From Gnetum montanum (Eukaryota; Streptophyta; Gnetopsida; Gnetales; Gnetaceae): a stretch of 64,000 nucleotides of DNA. The notes beneath the pieces were generated by a model. It was not told the origin of the DNA. It did no database searches and saw only the letters and a list, made by a program, of their open reading frames with translations. Shown piece by piece: positions 34,998 to 47,225 of the stretch. The stretch spans positions 277,992-341,991 of the forward strand of contig MNCI01010443.1 of assembly GCA_015680685.1 (NCBI GenBank). The letters run 5' to 3'. Positions within the stretch are counted from its first letter, which is position 1. Every line of letters starts with the position of its first letter. A program made the translations under genes and the position numbers.

Positions 34998-35224
34998 AAC
35001 CCTTACCTCTTCCTCAAGCACCGCAAGAGAGAGAGAGCTATCTAGTAGTTTCATTCTGCTAGTTTCATTCTGCAAGTGTCAGTCCTTCTGTCTGCAAGTC
35101 AATCCTTCGGAGTCCTTCCCTTTCTCTTATGCATTTCCATTCTGTCTATATTTCCATATCAGAGAAATCTGCAAGTGATGCGTTGTGCTCCTTGTAAAGC
35201 ATTCCTGGTATGAAAGTGTGTAAT

Positions 35225-35440
35225 CTAGTCTTCGCGGACTCTGGCGAGTGCGACCATGGTAGTTTACTGTCATACCGGATAGGTGTTAATTTATCGTCAT
35301 TGCAGACACTGTGTGGTATCAGTTTATCGTCATGATGCCGGGACGATCTATGGTATCATTTTTAAGTCATGATCCAGGACTGTTCTGTGGTATCAGTTTA
35401 TAGTCGTGACCCCACGACTCGCACGTACCTGAGGTTATAC
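35225..35440 (-). repeat. Hairpin-AAACTA array after integrase, element E, proximal part
   Basis: Sense-strand units starting right after the integrase stop: GTCGTG-GGGT-CACGAC, GTC-CTGGATCAT-GAC, a longer GTC...GAC unit, GTC-TGCAAT-GAC, ATC-CGGTAT-GAC and AGTC-CGCGAA-GACT, most followed by AAACTG or AAATTA. The last unit abuts the viral fragment. Confidence 0.8.
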
Positions 35441-38400
35441 TCAAATGTGGAATGGTTTCAGGAACAAGTGATTGGTTGGATTGGCAAGTTCATTCCCTTC
35501 CATATCATCCAACTTAAATGCTCCATTGTCAAACGCTTTAGTGACCAAGTAGGGCCCTTCCCAATTGGCTGAGAACTTGTCCAAGTATTCTCAAACAGCC
35601 TTAAGTACAAGGTCGCCTTCTTTGATAGGGTGCTTATGAATGTTATGCCAATGTCATTGTCGTTGCTATTTTTTGTACCATTCGATCTGATCGAGCGCAT
35701 GTATGCGTTCCTCCTCCACTGAGTCTAGGTCAATGATGCGCAGGTCATTGTTTCGCCCATCATCAAGGAGTCCGAAAAGTGTGATCCTTAACGATGGTAC
35801 CTATAATTCCAGAGGTAAAATAGCTTCTGAACCATAAACAAGACTATATGGTGTTTTCCCTGTTGAAGTTCGATGCATAGTACGATATGCCCACAATGCG
35901 TATACCAATTGTTCATGCCATATCCTCTTGCTTTGGGTAAGCATCTTTTTAAGTATCGTAATAATTTTTTTGTTTGTTGCCTCTACTTGCCCGTTGCTCT
36001 GAGGATAGTAAGGGGATGAAAATGAGTGTTTGATCCCTAGACGATCACAAAAGGTTTTAGTCTCGGCACTACTAAATTATGGCCCGTTGTCAGTGATGAT
36101 TGTCATGGGAACGCCAAAATGGGTTACAATGTTTTCAAGAATAAAGTTGCACACATGTTTAGATGTAGTTTTTCGAAGGGGAGCAGCTTCTACCCACTTC
36201 GTGAAATATTCCATTACGGTTATGATGAAACTATGCCCCGCAGAAGATGAGGGTGTTATTGGGCTGATAAGGTCCAATCCCCACTTCTGAAAGGGCCATG
36301 TGATTTGCACCGTATACAATTCGTTTGATGGGACATGGATTAGATTGCTATGTTTTTTATAGATACTACATGTTTTAGCCTTTGAAAGACAGTCGTATTC
36401 CATGTGTGGCCAATAATAGCCTAAGCGTTTGATCTTTGTTGCCATGGCCTTTGGTGCTATATGTCCTCCACATAGTCCATCGTGTACTTGTTCGACGATG
36501 GTTTGGGCATCGGTACTACTAACGCATGTTAGCAATATGTCTTTGTAGGACCAACGACACAACGTATCTCCTACCAGGGTATACTACTTAGAATGTTTTT
36601 GTACTGCATCCTTTTGTGCATTTGTTAGATGTCGTGGTGTTTCACCGTGTAGAAGGTATTCTTTTATGTCGTCATACCATTCCATTGCGTGTGTTGTACT
36701 AACAGATGCAATCAGCAATGTGTCAAGAGTATCAGTTATTGGTTTGGCAAAACTGATCACAGAGCTTGGTAATGTATGGAACATGTCTGGTGATATATTT
36801 AATGCTAATGTGGCTAACGCATCTACTATGGTATTATCGTTTCTGGAGATGTGTTGCACATCGATGTTTTCAAATCGCCTCATTAGGTGTTTTGCCAAGT
36901 CACAGTATGGTTGTAAATGTTGGGCTTTACAGGTATAAACATCTGTGATTTGGTTTAAGACCAGTTATGAGTCTCCTCTGACCACAAGCCATGTGATGTC
37001 TAAAGCCAGTGCTGCTACAAGACCTCTAAGGAGACCTTCATACTTTGCTATATTATTGGTACAGTGAAAGCTGAAACGATAAGCAAAGGGTCGGATCTCC
37101 CCTGAGGGATAGGTGATGACAGCGGCTGCACTTCCCCCTTGAGAGGTGTATGATCCATCAAAGTTTAGAATGGCGTCATAGTCATTCGGCACTATGTCTA
37201 TTGCGCTTACATTCTCATCCAGGAAATCTGGCTCTACTGTTGCTTGATCGTGCGTTGGTGACGTGGCCATTTGATTTGCTATGGATTGACCCTTGACTGA
37301 TGATTGCACTATGTAATGCAAGTCAAACTCGACTGTCATGGCTTTCCAATGGGCTATCTGACTTGTTTCGTAAATGTTTCCTATGATGCCTCTGAGCACA
37401 TTATCCTTGAAAATTATGTTAACTTGGTTACGGAAGAGGTAATGTCGCTATTTCCTTAAAGAAAAGACCAAAGCTAAACATGACCTCTCCACGTCGTTAT
37501 ACTTTTTCTTGTGGGCAACTAATGCGTGGCTTAAATAATATACAGGGACTTCAGTTCCGTCATCTTGTTTCTGGCAAAGCATAGACGTGATTGACAAGTC
37601 CGAAGTAGTGAGGAAGATGTAAAATGGTTTATCGTTTTGAGGTGGATAAACCGTGGGTAGTCGGGCAAGTGCCATTTTAATATTATCGAATGCTTCTTGG
37701 CACTGTGGAGTCTATTCAAAATGGATGTTCTTGCGCAACAAGTGATTCATAGGTTTTAATTTGTCTGTTAGCTTCTCTATGAAATGCCTAATAAACTGTA
37801 ATCTACCTTGTAGACCTCGAAGTTCGATAAGGTTGCCGGGTGGCTTCAAGTTTGTTATGGCCTTGACCTTATCGAGGTCTACTCATATCCCTACTTCTAA
37901 GGCTATGAATCCAAGCATTTTGCCTGTTTTGATGCCGAAGACACATTTCTTTGGGTTAAGTCTCAGTTCATACTTTAAACAACGCTTTAATACTAAGTCG
38001 AGATCTTGTACATGTTGTTCCGCTATTTTTGATTTAACCACAATGTCATCCATGTAATCATTGAGCGAGTGTGACATGTAATCACTAAAGATAAATGTCA
38101 TCATCCTTTGATATGTGGCCCCAACGTTCTTGAGACCAAAGGGCATCATTGTGTAACAGAAGGTTCCCCATGGTGTCATAAAGGTTGTCTGAAGCTGATG
38201 CTCTGGGTTGATGCATATTTGATTGTATCTTGAGAAGCCTTCCATAAAAGATAATAGTGCATGCCCAGCAGTCGAGTCAACAACTTGATCGATGCTGGGT
38301 AGGGGAAAATCATCTTTTATGGTTGCAACATTTAAATCTCGAAAGTCAATGCATAAGCGAATGCTTTCATTCTTCTTCGGGAAAATGACCATGTTGGATA

Positions 38401-38756
38401 CCCACTCGGCATAATCAACAGCCCAAATGAAACCAGCTTGATAAATCTTGGTGATCTCATTGTGGACTGCTAATGCCACCTCGGGTTTAACCTTTTGTGC
38501 CTTTTGTTTTACCGGTTTCAATTTCGGATCAAGGATAATGTTGTGCTGGACAATTTGAGGATCTAACTCGAGCATGTCCATGTAAGACCAAGCGAATGCT
38601 TTTATATTTTCCCTAAGCACGTCCTCAATGTTTTTGGCTAGTTGCAGTTTTAGTAATGTGCTTAATTTTAATATTTTAATTACCCCATCGAGCATGGCGA
38701 TGGGGGTTTCGGCCAATGGATCTTCGGTGATATTTTCGACTTCTAGGTGTATGTAC
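35441..38756 (-). pseudogene. Pol of element E: RT, RNase H, archaeal-type RNase H, integrase
   Basis: One frame from LEVENITEDPLAETP (about 38743) to the stop at 35443-35441. RT about 38600-37960 with MPFGLKNVGATYQR and YMDD near 38050. RNase H follows (PVYYLSHAL, about 37540). The archaeal-type second RNase H is at about 37170-36900 (NFDGSYTSQGG, TNNIAKYEG), diagnostic of the Tat lineage. Integrase about 36560-35450 has the catalytic GLDLI, TDNGP and NGQVEA positions, but the zinc finger's third ligand region reads CSIYKKH (Cys to Tyr). The C-terminal part is complete (GDLVLK... KFSANWEGPYLV). Stops fall near 37880, 37447, 36900, 36570 and in the integrase core. The frame differs from the upstream protease by one. 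Confidence 0.9.
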
Positions 38757-41700
38757 AATGTCAGGCGCAGGTATTTCTATTTTGGGTGAATCTTGTTCTG
38801 TGTTTAAAGGGTTGATGCCTACCGGTTGTTGTTCATTTATGTCTTGCTGTCTAGGCTCTTCGAGCTTGACCTCTGAGCCTTGGTTTGTGTCCATGTACGA
38901 TGAAATAATAGGTGTAGCAGCCTCCCCGTGTATGATGATTTCACCACCTTCATAAGGCAGATGAATCTCTTGGTGTATAGGGGATGAGACTGCTTTCAGT
39001 TGGGCTAACCAGGGCCTTCCTAATATTAGGTTGAACCCTGGCATTTCATCGATTACTACGAAGTCAGTGGATGTGGGGAATTGGTCCCCTGCTATGAAGT
39101 CTAAGTTGATTGTCCCCTTAACCATCACATGTGACCCGCTGAATGATTTTAGGCATGTGGTTGCAGTTGGTCTAATCAACTCTGTAAGCCCAAGTTGTTC
39201 AACGATGGGATATGGTACTACGTTTGTTGTAGCTCCATCGTCTACATGGACCCTATGTATTTTGAATTGGTTCACCTGTATTGTTATGAACATAGGGGCT
39301 ATTTTTATCTCCCCTATTTTCTTATCCACCTTAATGTTATCGTTGTGGAAACTTAGTGGTTTGGAAGTTGACCCTTGGGGCAAGTACATTACCGCATGAA
39401 TGGAGGGTTCATTTGGGGGTAAGTGCTCGCTTACTGGGATCGACGTTAACATGTGTACTAAAGCTTCACGATGTGTTTGGGATGTTAAAACTAAGTCATA
39501 CAAGCTTAATGAAGTATTCTTTTGCTTAAGTGCTTGTGTGACTTGTGTTAAAGCTGTTGCTAAGTCTCTACTGTTGGGCGTATTTTTATCAGCAGTTACT
39601 GGGTCCATTGAGCCCAACAGTTTTATTTCATGCTTCGTTGGTCTGTCATTTTTGCTCAGAGCCATTGTTTTAGACATATCAGTTTTTTTAGATGGTTCAC
39701 CCTCATGGCCTGCATTTGGTTGACTATTAGGTGGTGTCATGGGCACTGCGTTAAGCGGACTGGGTTTAGGTGGCCCTAAGGCTAACCGTTGACACTCCTT
39801 CTCCAAGCGTTCATGCATAAGCCTATCCGCTAAGCATTCTTGTGTATGGCATGGGGGTGTGGTTGGTATTGAAGCCTCAGGTTGCCTTGGGATTCGTACA
39901 ACATATGGAGTTGGGTGGGGTTGCGATTGGACAGTCGGATGTGGTTGAGTAGAAGGCTGGCTGGGCACCCTGATGACGTAAGGACTGGGTTTACTTTGCG
40001 TTTGGGAGGTGGAAGATTGGTAATCATTAGGACTTTTAGGTGTCCTAACGACGTATGGGGTTGGTTTAGGCAGAGGTTGGACCTCCGCTGTTGCGACTGC
40101 AGATGGTACTCAGACTATGAAAGGGGCAGACCGAGTAGAAGGGGTGTTAGATGTTGCTACGGCGGAGGGCAGGCAAACAACATATGGGTGCTGTAGGGCA
40201 CGTGATGGTTGAGGCATGGGTGTTAATGCAGTAGGAGGAATACATATTACAAACGGCTTGTTAGGTGTTTGTTGTTTATAGTTAGAGTAGACGGTGTTAA
40301 TGTTAGGTGTTTTGGGTTCATTATCTAAGTAGATTGTGTTAATAACATATGCCTCTTTGGTGTTCAGAGGGTCTTTATACATCCCCATAGCCTGGTTCTA
40401 CGGTTGGACCGGGTTGGCATCATCAAAGGTGATTTGGCCTCCATCGATCATTCATTGTATGTCCTACTTCAGGGTGAAACAGTAATCCATGTCGTGCCCA
40501 TTACGTTGGTGATAGTCACAGAAGCGATCCATTCTAAAACCTTTGGGTACTGGAGGCTCATCCGGTGTTGCTAGGCTTGAGTTCTGAACGAGTTGACAGA
40601 ATCGATCATGTCTCTAGATGGCCACGGGGGATAACTGTTTGTGTTTCATTAATCCAAGTTTCAAGAGTTGATCGAATAGCTGTGATGGCTTCATAGGCAA
40701 TGGCGTATATTGGGAGGGTTCTTTCCTCTCAAAGTTTCTTGTACGGTTTTGTGTTGGGTTCTGCAATGATGATGATTCTGGTGCAGTTGTGGGAGTAGGT
40801 TTAGTATAGTTAGTAGAGGCCACCAGCGTTTTGTTTTGTTGTGCCACGTTTGCTTGTTGTGTGTCCGCTATTGCCGCTATAGTTGCTTTAGCCTTTTCTT
40901 TATCTTTTTTACTGTGTTGATTTTTAAAGGCTAGATACGCAAGATCGTGGCTATTTTGAGCTACCTCTTCTATATTTTTAATTTGTACAAAGGATTGGTG
41001 AAGGTTACGCGCATTGATGTAATATAACTTAGATTTGAAAAAGTCATTAACAGCCCCCTTTAGAATGGTGAGAAGATATGTCTGGGGGATTGGCTCATGT
41101 AGCTCATTGAGAGTAGCGCTCCATCTCTAGATGAACTTTTGTACAAGTTCCAGAGGTGCTTGTTTGACCTGTATAAGGCTATCAAGTGTCGCTTTAGGTT
41201 TCAAGTTATACTTGAACTTAGTCACGAATTGATGTAACAACTCTTCCAAGGAAAATATGGAATTCCTTGGCAAAGCCCAGTACCAATCAAGTGCTCTCCC
41301 TGCGAGGGACATAGGGAACACCTGCAAAATGGCATGGGGCCATGCCTGGAGCAATGTGCATTCTAATCTAAATGTTATTAGGGGAGCATTGGGGTCCGTC
41401 TCCCCGTTATATTTGGTTAGTGTTGGCAATGCTACACCTTTGGGCAAGGTTAGATGAGGAACGGAAGGGTTGATGGGGTCATCGTGGTAAAAGTCCACTA
41501 CCTTCAACTCTCCGTCGGCAGCTATTTTGAGGTGCAATTAATTCCTGCATTAGTTTCTTAGCATCTACCCAGTCTTAAGCGCTAAGCGAGGTGGCCGCTT
41601 GGGGATGTGGTATATTGTACAGATTGGATTGTTGGATAGTAGGTTGGAAGGCTGAAAGCTATGCAGTTGGCGGTTATACTTGTGGCACGTTCATAATGGG

Positions 41701-42675
41701 TGGCACTAGGGATGGCACATTATAAGTGAGAGGTTGTTGTTGCTGTGGTTACAGCTGTACTTGGGGAATGTTGGTCGATGGAATTGTGTGAGGTGGTATG
41801 TTGTAGTGAGGGAGTTGATGTTGCTGTGGTTGGGCACCCATCACTGCCCATTTTCCGATCATGTTTTGCATAGTAACCCCTTGTTTGGTTACAGCGGTGG
41901 AAGGGGCTCCGTGCATTTGGATATGGGGGATATAGTGAGCAGACGTAGATGTCAGTATCACGTGAGGCATCCCGATTACTCAGGATGGGAAGGTTGCTCC
42001 CACATTATTGTGGTGGGGTGGTAGTTGCAAGGATGGGCCTACGGCTGCAGCGGGGATGATAGCGAGAGCGAGTGTACAGAATTACGAGTCAGTTGCAGGA
42101 GGAGCGTGAACCAGTGCGGATGTTTCTGGTGGAGGAATTTGTGCCTGGGTGAGCCTGAGGGGTTGGAGGGGCCTGATTTTCCCTGTGCCTGGATGAAACA
42201 TGGGGTTGATATGGGTTTTTGGACTAAGGGTGTGATACGAGTCTTCATGCTCGGATTGAGCAGCGAACTCATCCTCATCTTCCGGTTGAGGCTCTACTGC
42301 AAGCTGATCTCAAGATTGACTCCTTTGCAGGAGGAGTTGTGTGATGAGCTCAGAGTAAGGCTCTAGGATAGGGATGACATCGTATGGAAAAGGAATGAAC
42401 TCTTGCCCTCCCCTGTAGAATACTTTGTACTGCCTCTTAACTTCTATTTCGGTTCGGTCCACGGCGAGGCCAGCTTGTATCTTCACGCATATGAAATTGT
42501 ATTGGTCTTGGGTTATGACGTTTGATGATGGGTTCCTCCCTTGCAACCTAAGGGATCAGCGAGGCCCCACTATGGGTTATACCGTAGGCTGTTAGACCAC
42601 GGGTTGTTGGACAGCCATGGTGCCTACAATGTCGGTGACTTGGGTGGTTGTAGCGGTGGTGCTTGTAGTGTTCAT
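38740..42675 (-). pseudogene. Gag-protease polyprotein, element E (joined to RT)
   Basis: Begins at the MNT-like ATG (42675) in one frame, which shifts near 41600; the rest stays in a second frame to about 38750. Gag core LTKYNGETDPNAPLITF about 41440-41390. Knuckle CDYHQRNGHDMDYC near 40520-40480. Three INT-(I/V)-Y repeats and several PYVVR-type motifs about 40380-39880. Protease VDDGATTNVVPYP near 39220. The codon that is TAG in A, C and D after IITQ is CAA (Gln) here (near 42523). It ends not at KKLLNR plus stop as elsewhere but at IVHT, where RT sequence follows. Confidence 0.9.
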
Positions 42676-42719
42676 GATGACCTGTTGAGGATATGACACG
42701 GTGTAGGGATGTGAAATTA

Positions 42720-43300
42720 GTGTACTGAGTGCAATGTAAACCTACATGGTAACATACAGCGTATACACTTCAACGTCCGGTGTATAACAACAGCGTAGAT
42801 AGTGTATAGGTATGGAGCGTATAGGGTCGATGTAGACGAGTCTATGGTGTAAAGAGTACAGCGTATACGCTGAGCAGCGTATACAGTGTAAACGTGCGGC
42901 GTAAACAGGGTTACGACGTACAGAGTGTAGCGTATATGGACGATAGCGTAAACGAGTTTACAGCGTAGGATGTTCAGCGCAAACTTAATGGTGGTGTATA
43001 TAGCATGGATGGGGTCTTATGTGTAGCGTAGACAAAGTCTACAACATAAATCGTGCAACATATATGTGGCAGCGTAGACACCAGAGATTTTACAGAGGGT
43101 AAGTTTTAAACAGGGCAGCGTAGACACTGAACAGCGTAGACACTGAACAGCGAAGACGCTGGATAGTTTTCAGGTAAGGTTTTAAATGGCATAGCGTAAA
43201 CACTAGGAGGTTTTTAGAAAGGAAACAACATATGGTCAACAGCGTAAATGCCCAATAGCATAAACGCTGGGAAGCTTGCAGGTAAGGTTTTAGGCAGAGA
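42720..43300 (-). repeat. 5' leader of element E with AGCGTA motif array
   Basis: Non-coding. Repeated AGCGTAGAC, AGCGTATA and GCGTAAAC words on the plus strand, same organisation as in C and D. Confidence 0.7.
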
Positions 43301-43317
43301 CCCTCCTTCTAGCGCCA
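43301..43317 (-). promoter_or_regulatory. Primer-binding site, element E
   Basis: TGGCGCTAGAAGGAGGG on the sense strand, five bases inside the 5' LTR, identical to that of C. Confidence 0.85.
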
Positions 43318-43322
43318 ATTTT

Positions 43323-44527
43323 TGTACCGTCCAAAATCGTCGGTCTCCGGCTGGAAGGAAACAGAGACCGTAGGATTGCTAGACACGCATAGAAGACCCT
43401 ACCTTCACCTGAGGGCGAGCTGGAATGAATGAAGGTAGAGTACCTTGAGTGGTCCACATGTGGATTAGGCAAAGATTTCCCCAAACGTACACCAAGGTGC
43501 TATACGCTGGGTTATACGTAAACAACGTAACAGGCGTAAATCAGAGCGTAAACAGCGTAACTGATGTGAACAGAGCGTAGATGTAAACAAGCGTAAATAG
43601 AATAATGCAATAATTAACGTAAACTGTAAATGATTTTGGGAAGAAAATGTAACAATGGCATTACAGAATGAGAGTACAATGCACCGGTCTAACGCAGTTG
43701 TGACTGGGACACAAGGCGGACGAAAAGCCCCGGTGGATGCAGGGATGACAGTAGGCTGGTTCACACTCTAGGCATAGCGTAGAGGCTATATGCTCAGCAT
43801 CTCTACTCTCTGTGTTTTCTCTAAATGTTTTCCAACTGACCACGATCCCATGAAAAATTAGAGCTTTTATACAGGTTTTGATGATGGACTCGGGTTAGGT
43901 GACACGTGGCGCGTTGACCGGGTGCAAAAGCGTAAAATTTACAAGTGTACAATATGTTACATTTGCTGGGTGTATACGTTGAGCATATACGCTGCATCTG
44001 GTGGGCGTAGACTCTCGGCGTATACGCTGGGCATATACGCTAAATGTGTTGGGCATATGCAAACTTGGGCATAGATGTTGTGGACGCTTGGCGTATACGC
44101 TGATGGTGGTTGGGCGTATATGCTTATGGTCATTGGATGTATACACCAGGGTGTATACGTTGATGGTTGCTGCCTTGTGCCAAATCTTACTCTGCAGTGC
44201 TGTCTCCATGTCGTCTTTGGAGATTTCATGTTAGGCGTATACATCTATTGTAACTGCTGGACGTACATGTGAGGTGTGCATGCTGGGCATGTACACTGAA
44301 CGTCTATGCTGGGCGTATACACTGGGCGTCTATGCTGAGGATGTCGGGCATATACGTTGTGGATGTGAACTTGAGCGTATACGCTGAGACTGCATACTTG
44401 GTGAAAATTAAGTATTGTTGATCTCTGAAGTTGCCATGTTTGACACCAGATGTAGCCGTGGTCGTCTGTGGGTCCCAGGGACCTGCTTTGTGTTGGAGTA
44501 CTAAGCTCGAAATTTTGTGGTGTTTCA
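43323..44527 (-). repeat. 5' LTR of element E
   Basis: 1205 bp. TGAAACACC at 44527 (sense), ...TACA at 43323. TATA TATAAAA at 43871-43865. GCGTATACGC-type units 43970-44390. About 90 bp shorter than the 3' LTR through small indels. Confidence 0.92.
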
Positions 44528-47225
44528 GCCTCAGATGGATCCCACTTCAGCTTAGTCACTATCCATGTGAGAAGAACATGGATTAGACATCGGACAGTGG
44601 AAACGGATGTGAAAAGTGAAAGACTCAAAATGCTTAAGACATATGTACCTATTTCAGGATGAGCTTGCTGGATGCGATCAACTACCTCATCAACAATACC
44701 AAGGACAAAATCCATTTTACTTGGCATCTTGATCCAAGTAAATGGTTCATTTGTAGGAGGTGCATCAACTTCGGTGGTTGTTCCCATTGGAGTCTTCATC
44801 ATAGGTATTTCCAGACGGACATTAGGAATCATCCTAGTTTCAACATTCTCACCTAGTAGCAGCAAAAACATAAAACTAAAACTCTGAATAATAGAAAGAA
44901 CAATTCAAGAGCCAAATAAACATAATAAGGAAAACATACCGAAATCTCTGTCCTCTTCCCGATTTGGGGGATCACCAAGATCTAACCTTCCTCTGAAGAA
45001 ACGATCAAACATCTCGTCGACTTCATCCTGATGATCAATGTGACCCTTTTCTGTGGGGTCTCCCTTCCACTCTTTCACTTCTTCCCTCAGAGGGGCAGGG
45101 ACTTCCATCTCGTCGTTGCCCGCTTCATCCTCCTCATCCAAATTCATTGGGAACTCTTCCTCCTCAGTGATCGATGCTAACCCTCTCTCCTTACTTCGGG
45201 AGTTGGCTCTGACAACATTCATAAGTTCAACATTAGTTTCGCATAAATGATCAGAAATATTACATAAAATAAAAATAATAATAATGATAATAAAACAAGG
45301 ATAAATGAGTGACACAGGCTTACTTACCCCGTGCAGGTATTTTAAACTGTATGCGTTTCACTTTTGGTTCATCTACAGCTGGAGCAGCCTCTCTTGAGCG
45401 CTTAGGTTTTTGAACTTTTCATTTTGCCTTCCCACTCTGCTAGCAGTGTAGGGCACATAACCTAGTTCCAACCCTATGCTATCACATGTATAGATTGAAT
45501 GGCCAAATGATGCCCCCATCGTAACAGAAATCGATTCGTCAATCCCCTCGAGAGCATCTTGAGATTTAGTCACCTCAAATAAGTGGCAAATCCACGGGCA
45601 AGAAAGTTGGCCATGATCCCTTAACACATACTTGTTTTCTACACAAACAACTAGAAATTCAGCCAGTCAGCACAAATAACTGGTGAAGAATGCCAAGGTG
45701 AAATGGGACTGCACCTCAATGTTCAAACGCAACCTCACTATCTCCCCGTGGAAACCTAAAAGTAAATACTGCGCCCAATTATAACAGACCCCAGTCTCCA
45801 GAATCATGTGCATGATATGCACAGATTCTACCCCAAAATTTCTCACTTGGAGCAGGGACTTTGGAAACACTCATGCTCTAAACAAGGGATACAATTCATT
45901 GACTTCAGTTGCTTTTGATTGTCCCTGCATAGGGAATCCCTTAGCACCTTTAAGAACATCCAACTAGTCCTCCAACTCACAAACCACATGGATCTCCTTC
46001 TACGTTCTATCCAAAATCACTTTAACCCTAGCTACTGGTACACCGAAGAAGTCTGAAAAGAACTCCATCGATAGATGGAAGGCTACTTTGATTCCCTTGA
46101 TGCGAGTACCATAGTAAGTAACAGCTTTGTTGAAAGAATTAATGATCGTAATCATCTCGGTCACAGAGACATTAGGACTTGGGACCGTAAATAACTCCAT
46201 GAGGCTAGCATCACTCAGATAACTGATAATATGTGGCAATGCCTTATCACGTAGCCATCGTTTTGCATTGCTGATCTCCCCAGATTTCATGGCCAAAGTG
46301 CCCTCAATCTACCTGGTTGTGATGGTAACTCCACTAGGGGGGACATCCATTGTACGCATAGGGTAACATCGATGGAGTCAATATAACCAACGATGTAGTA
46401 GAACAAACAAACGTTAGGCATCAAAAAATACCACTACTTACCGTCAAATAATGGATTAGGATCATTAGAAGTCAAATCAGCATCACATGGGAAAACTGGC
46501 CCATTATGGGACCAATCCCCATGTAGCCACCCCCGAGCCTCACATTGTGCAAATGCCCTGGAATATCATTTGTGAAAATGAAAAATTGCATCCTTAGTCT
46601 AGCCTAACAAGGCACCACGAAGGGTGGAACCTTCCATGAAAGTCTCTAAGGTAGTATGAGTCAATGCAAGTCCATCATCACTTACGCATACTCCTTTGTC
46701 AAATTGGGATCTACAAAGGAACAACGGTCAAAACCTGAACAACCACTAAGCATCAGAACAAAAATAATAAATTAAACAACCTTACCTCTCTACTTGATAC
46801 ATCGTTCGAGGAGGATTCTAGAATAAGGTGTGTGCATGAGCTGCCAGGAATAAGGTGCTATTGATTTCATGAGAGCCACGTGATAATAGGTCTCATACAC
46901 GCGATAACGGACGAGTAGATCTAGGTCCTCCAAAGGAACCATCCTCAATCGTAAGCAATCCCTCGTCGATGTCCACCATGAAAGCCAAAATGTCATTTGA
47001 GGATCCTGGTAACATAGTCTCAAGCACGCTCTGCGCTAATTTTTCACTTAGATGAGACCATATTACCACATTGAATTTTTCTAAGATAAAAGCAAGGAAC
47101 TCACTTGCACCTGCTCTAAACCATACCCCATTTCGATCAATGGTCATATCAGGAGCCAGTTCATCAGAATCAATAGCCCCAAACCATGCCAAAACTCCAC
47201 CACTAGGAGGAAAGGTTTGGGATCC
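44528..47225 (-). pseudogene. ORF-X of element A, 5' part including phosphatase-like exon
   Basis: Exons on the minus strand: 47225-46786, 46710-46442, 46349-45328, 45208-44940, 44852-44649 and 44558-44528 (continuing at 29240). Introns are 75-120 bp and GT-AG, except the acceptor before 46349, which reads ACAA (mutated). The first listed exon encodes VWFRAGASEFL... FNVVIWSHL, resembling the motif-II region of plant FCP1/NIF-type HAD phosphatases, but the motif-I aspartates are missing (PPSGGVLAWFG). The third is the large central domain. The 45208-44940 exon is acidic (EEDEAGNDEMEV). Stops include TGA at 46568-46566 (shared with D). Upstream exon(s) were not found. Confidence 0.82.

Larger units (their letters stand above)
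31665..35215 (+). mobile_element. Endogenous caulimovirid (pararetrovirus) fragment inside element E
   Basis: About 3.5 kb with a gene order unlike Ty3/gypsy: aspartic protease, RT and RNase H with no integrase, then a second reading frame, then a promoter-like TATA region and short leader. The movement-protein and coat-protein half is absent; the open frame begins abruptly at 31665. There are no LTRs and no clear target duplication, as expected for illegitimate integration of viral DNA. It runs opposite to element E. Boundaries are approximate, set where the hairpin array of E stops (about 31660) and resumes (about 35225). The genus is undetermined. A florendovirus-like plan (a second ORF after pol) is possible. 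Confidence 0.82.
29241..44527 (-). mobile_element. Tat/Ogre-like LTR retrotransposon E (complete ends, no ORF-X)
   Basis: 5' LTR 43323-44527 and 3' LTR 29241-30534 on the minus strand. Flanks gcctt (29236-29240) and gcctc (44528-44532) form a 5-bp duplication with one change. Order: 5' LTR, primer site, leader, gag-protease, pol (RT, RNase H, second RNase H, integrase), hairpin array holding a caulimovirid fragment, 3' UTR, polypurine tract, 3' LTR. Unlike A, B, C and D, protease is joined almost directly to RT and both ORF-X and the PR-side hairpin arrays are missing. By eye the first ~200 bases of the two LTRs differ at roughly 7% of positions, mainly transitions, so the insertion is old. 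Confidence 0.93.

Noticed and set aside
35314-35396. TGGTATCAG as a tRNA-Met primer site for the caulimovirid
   Set aside because: Only nine bases match, it occurs twice, and both copies lie in the hairpin array of element E, outside the viral fragment.
38738-38760. E as a retrocopy spliced at canonical GT-AG sites
   Set aside because: Aligned donor positions in A, C and D lack GT at the junction; the matching TAGAAG on both sides favours template switching. Kept open as an alternative.
43301-43317. CCCTCCTTCTAGCGCCA as the end of a tRNA-Asn gene
   Set aside because: It sits beside an LTR and has no cloverleaf arms upstream; it is a primer-binding site.
44245-44871. 208-codon minus-strand frame as a gene
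   Set aside because: It is a chimera: ORF-X exon, intron, next exon start and then the LTR of element E. The junction at 44527/44528 is an insertion boundary.
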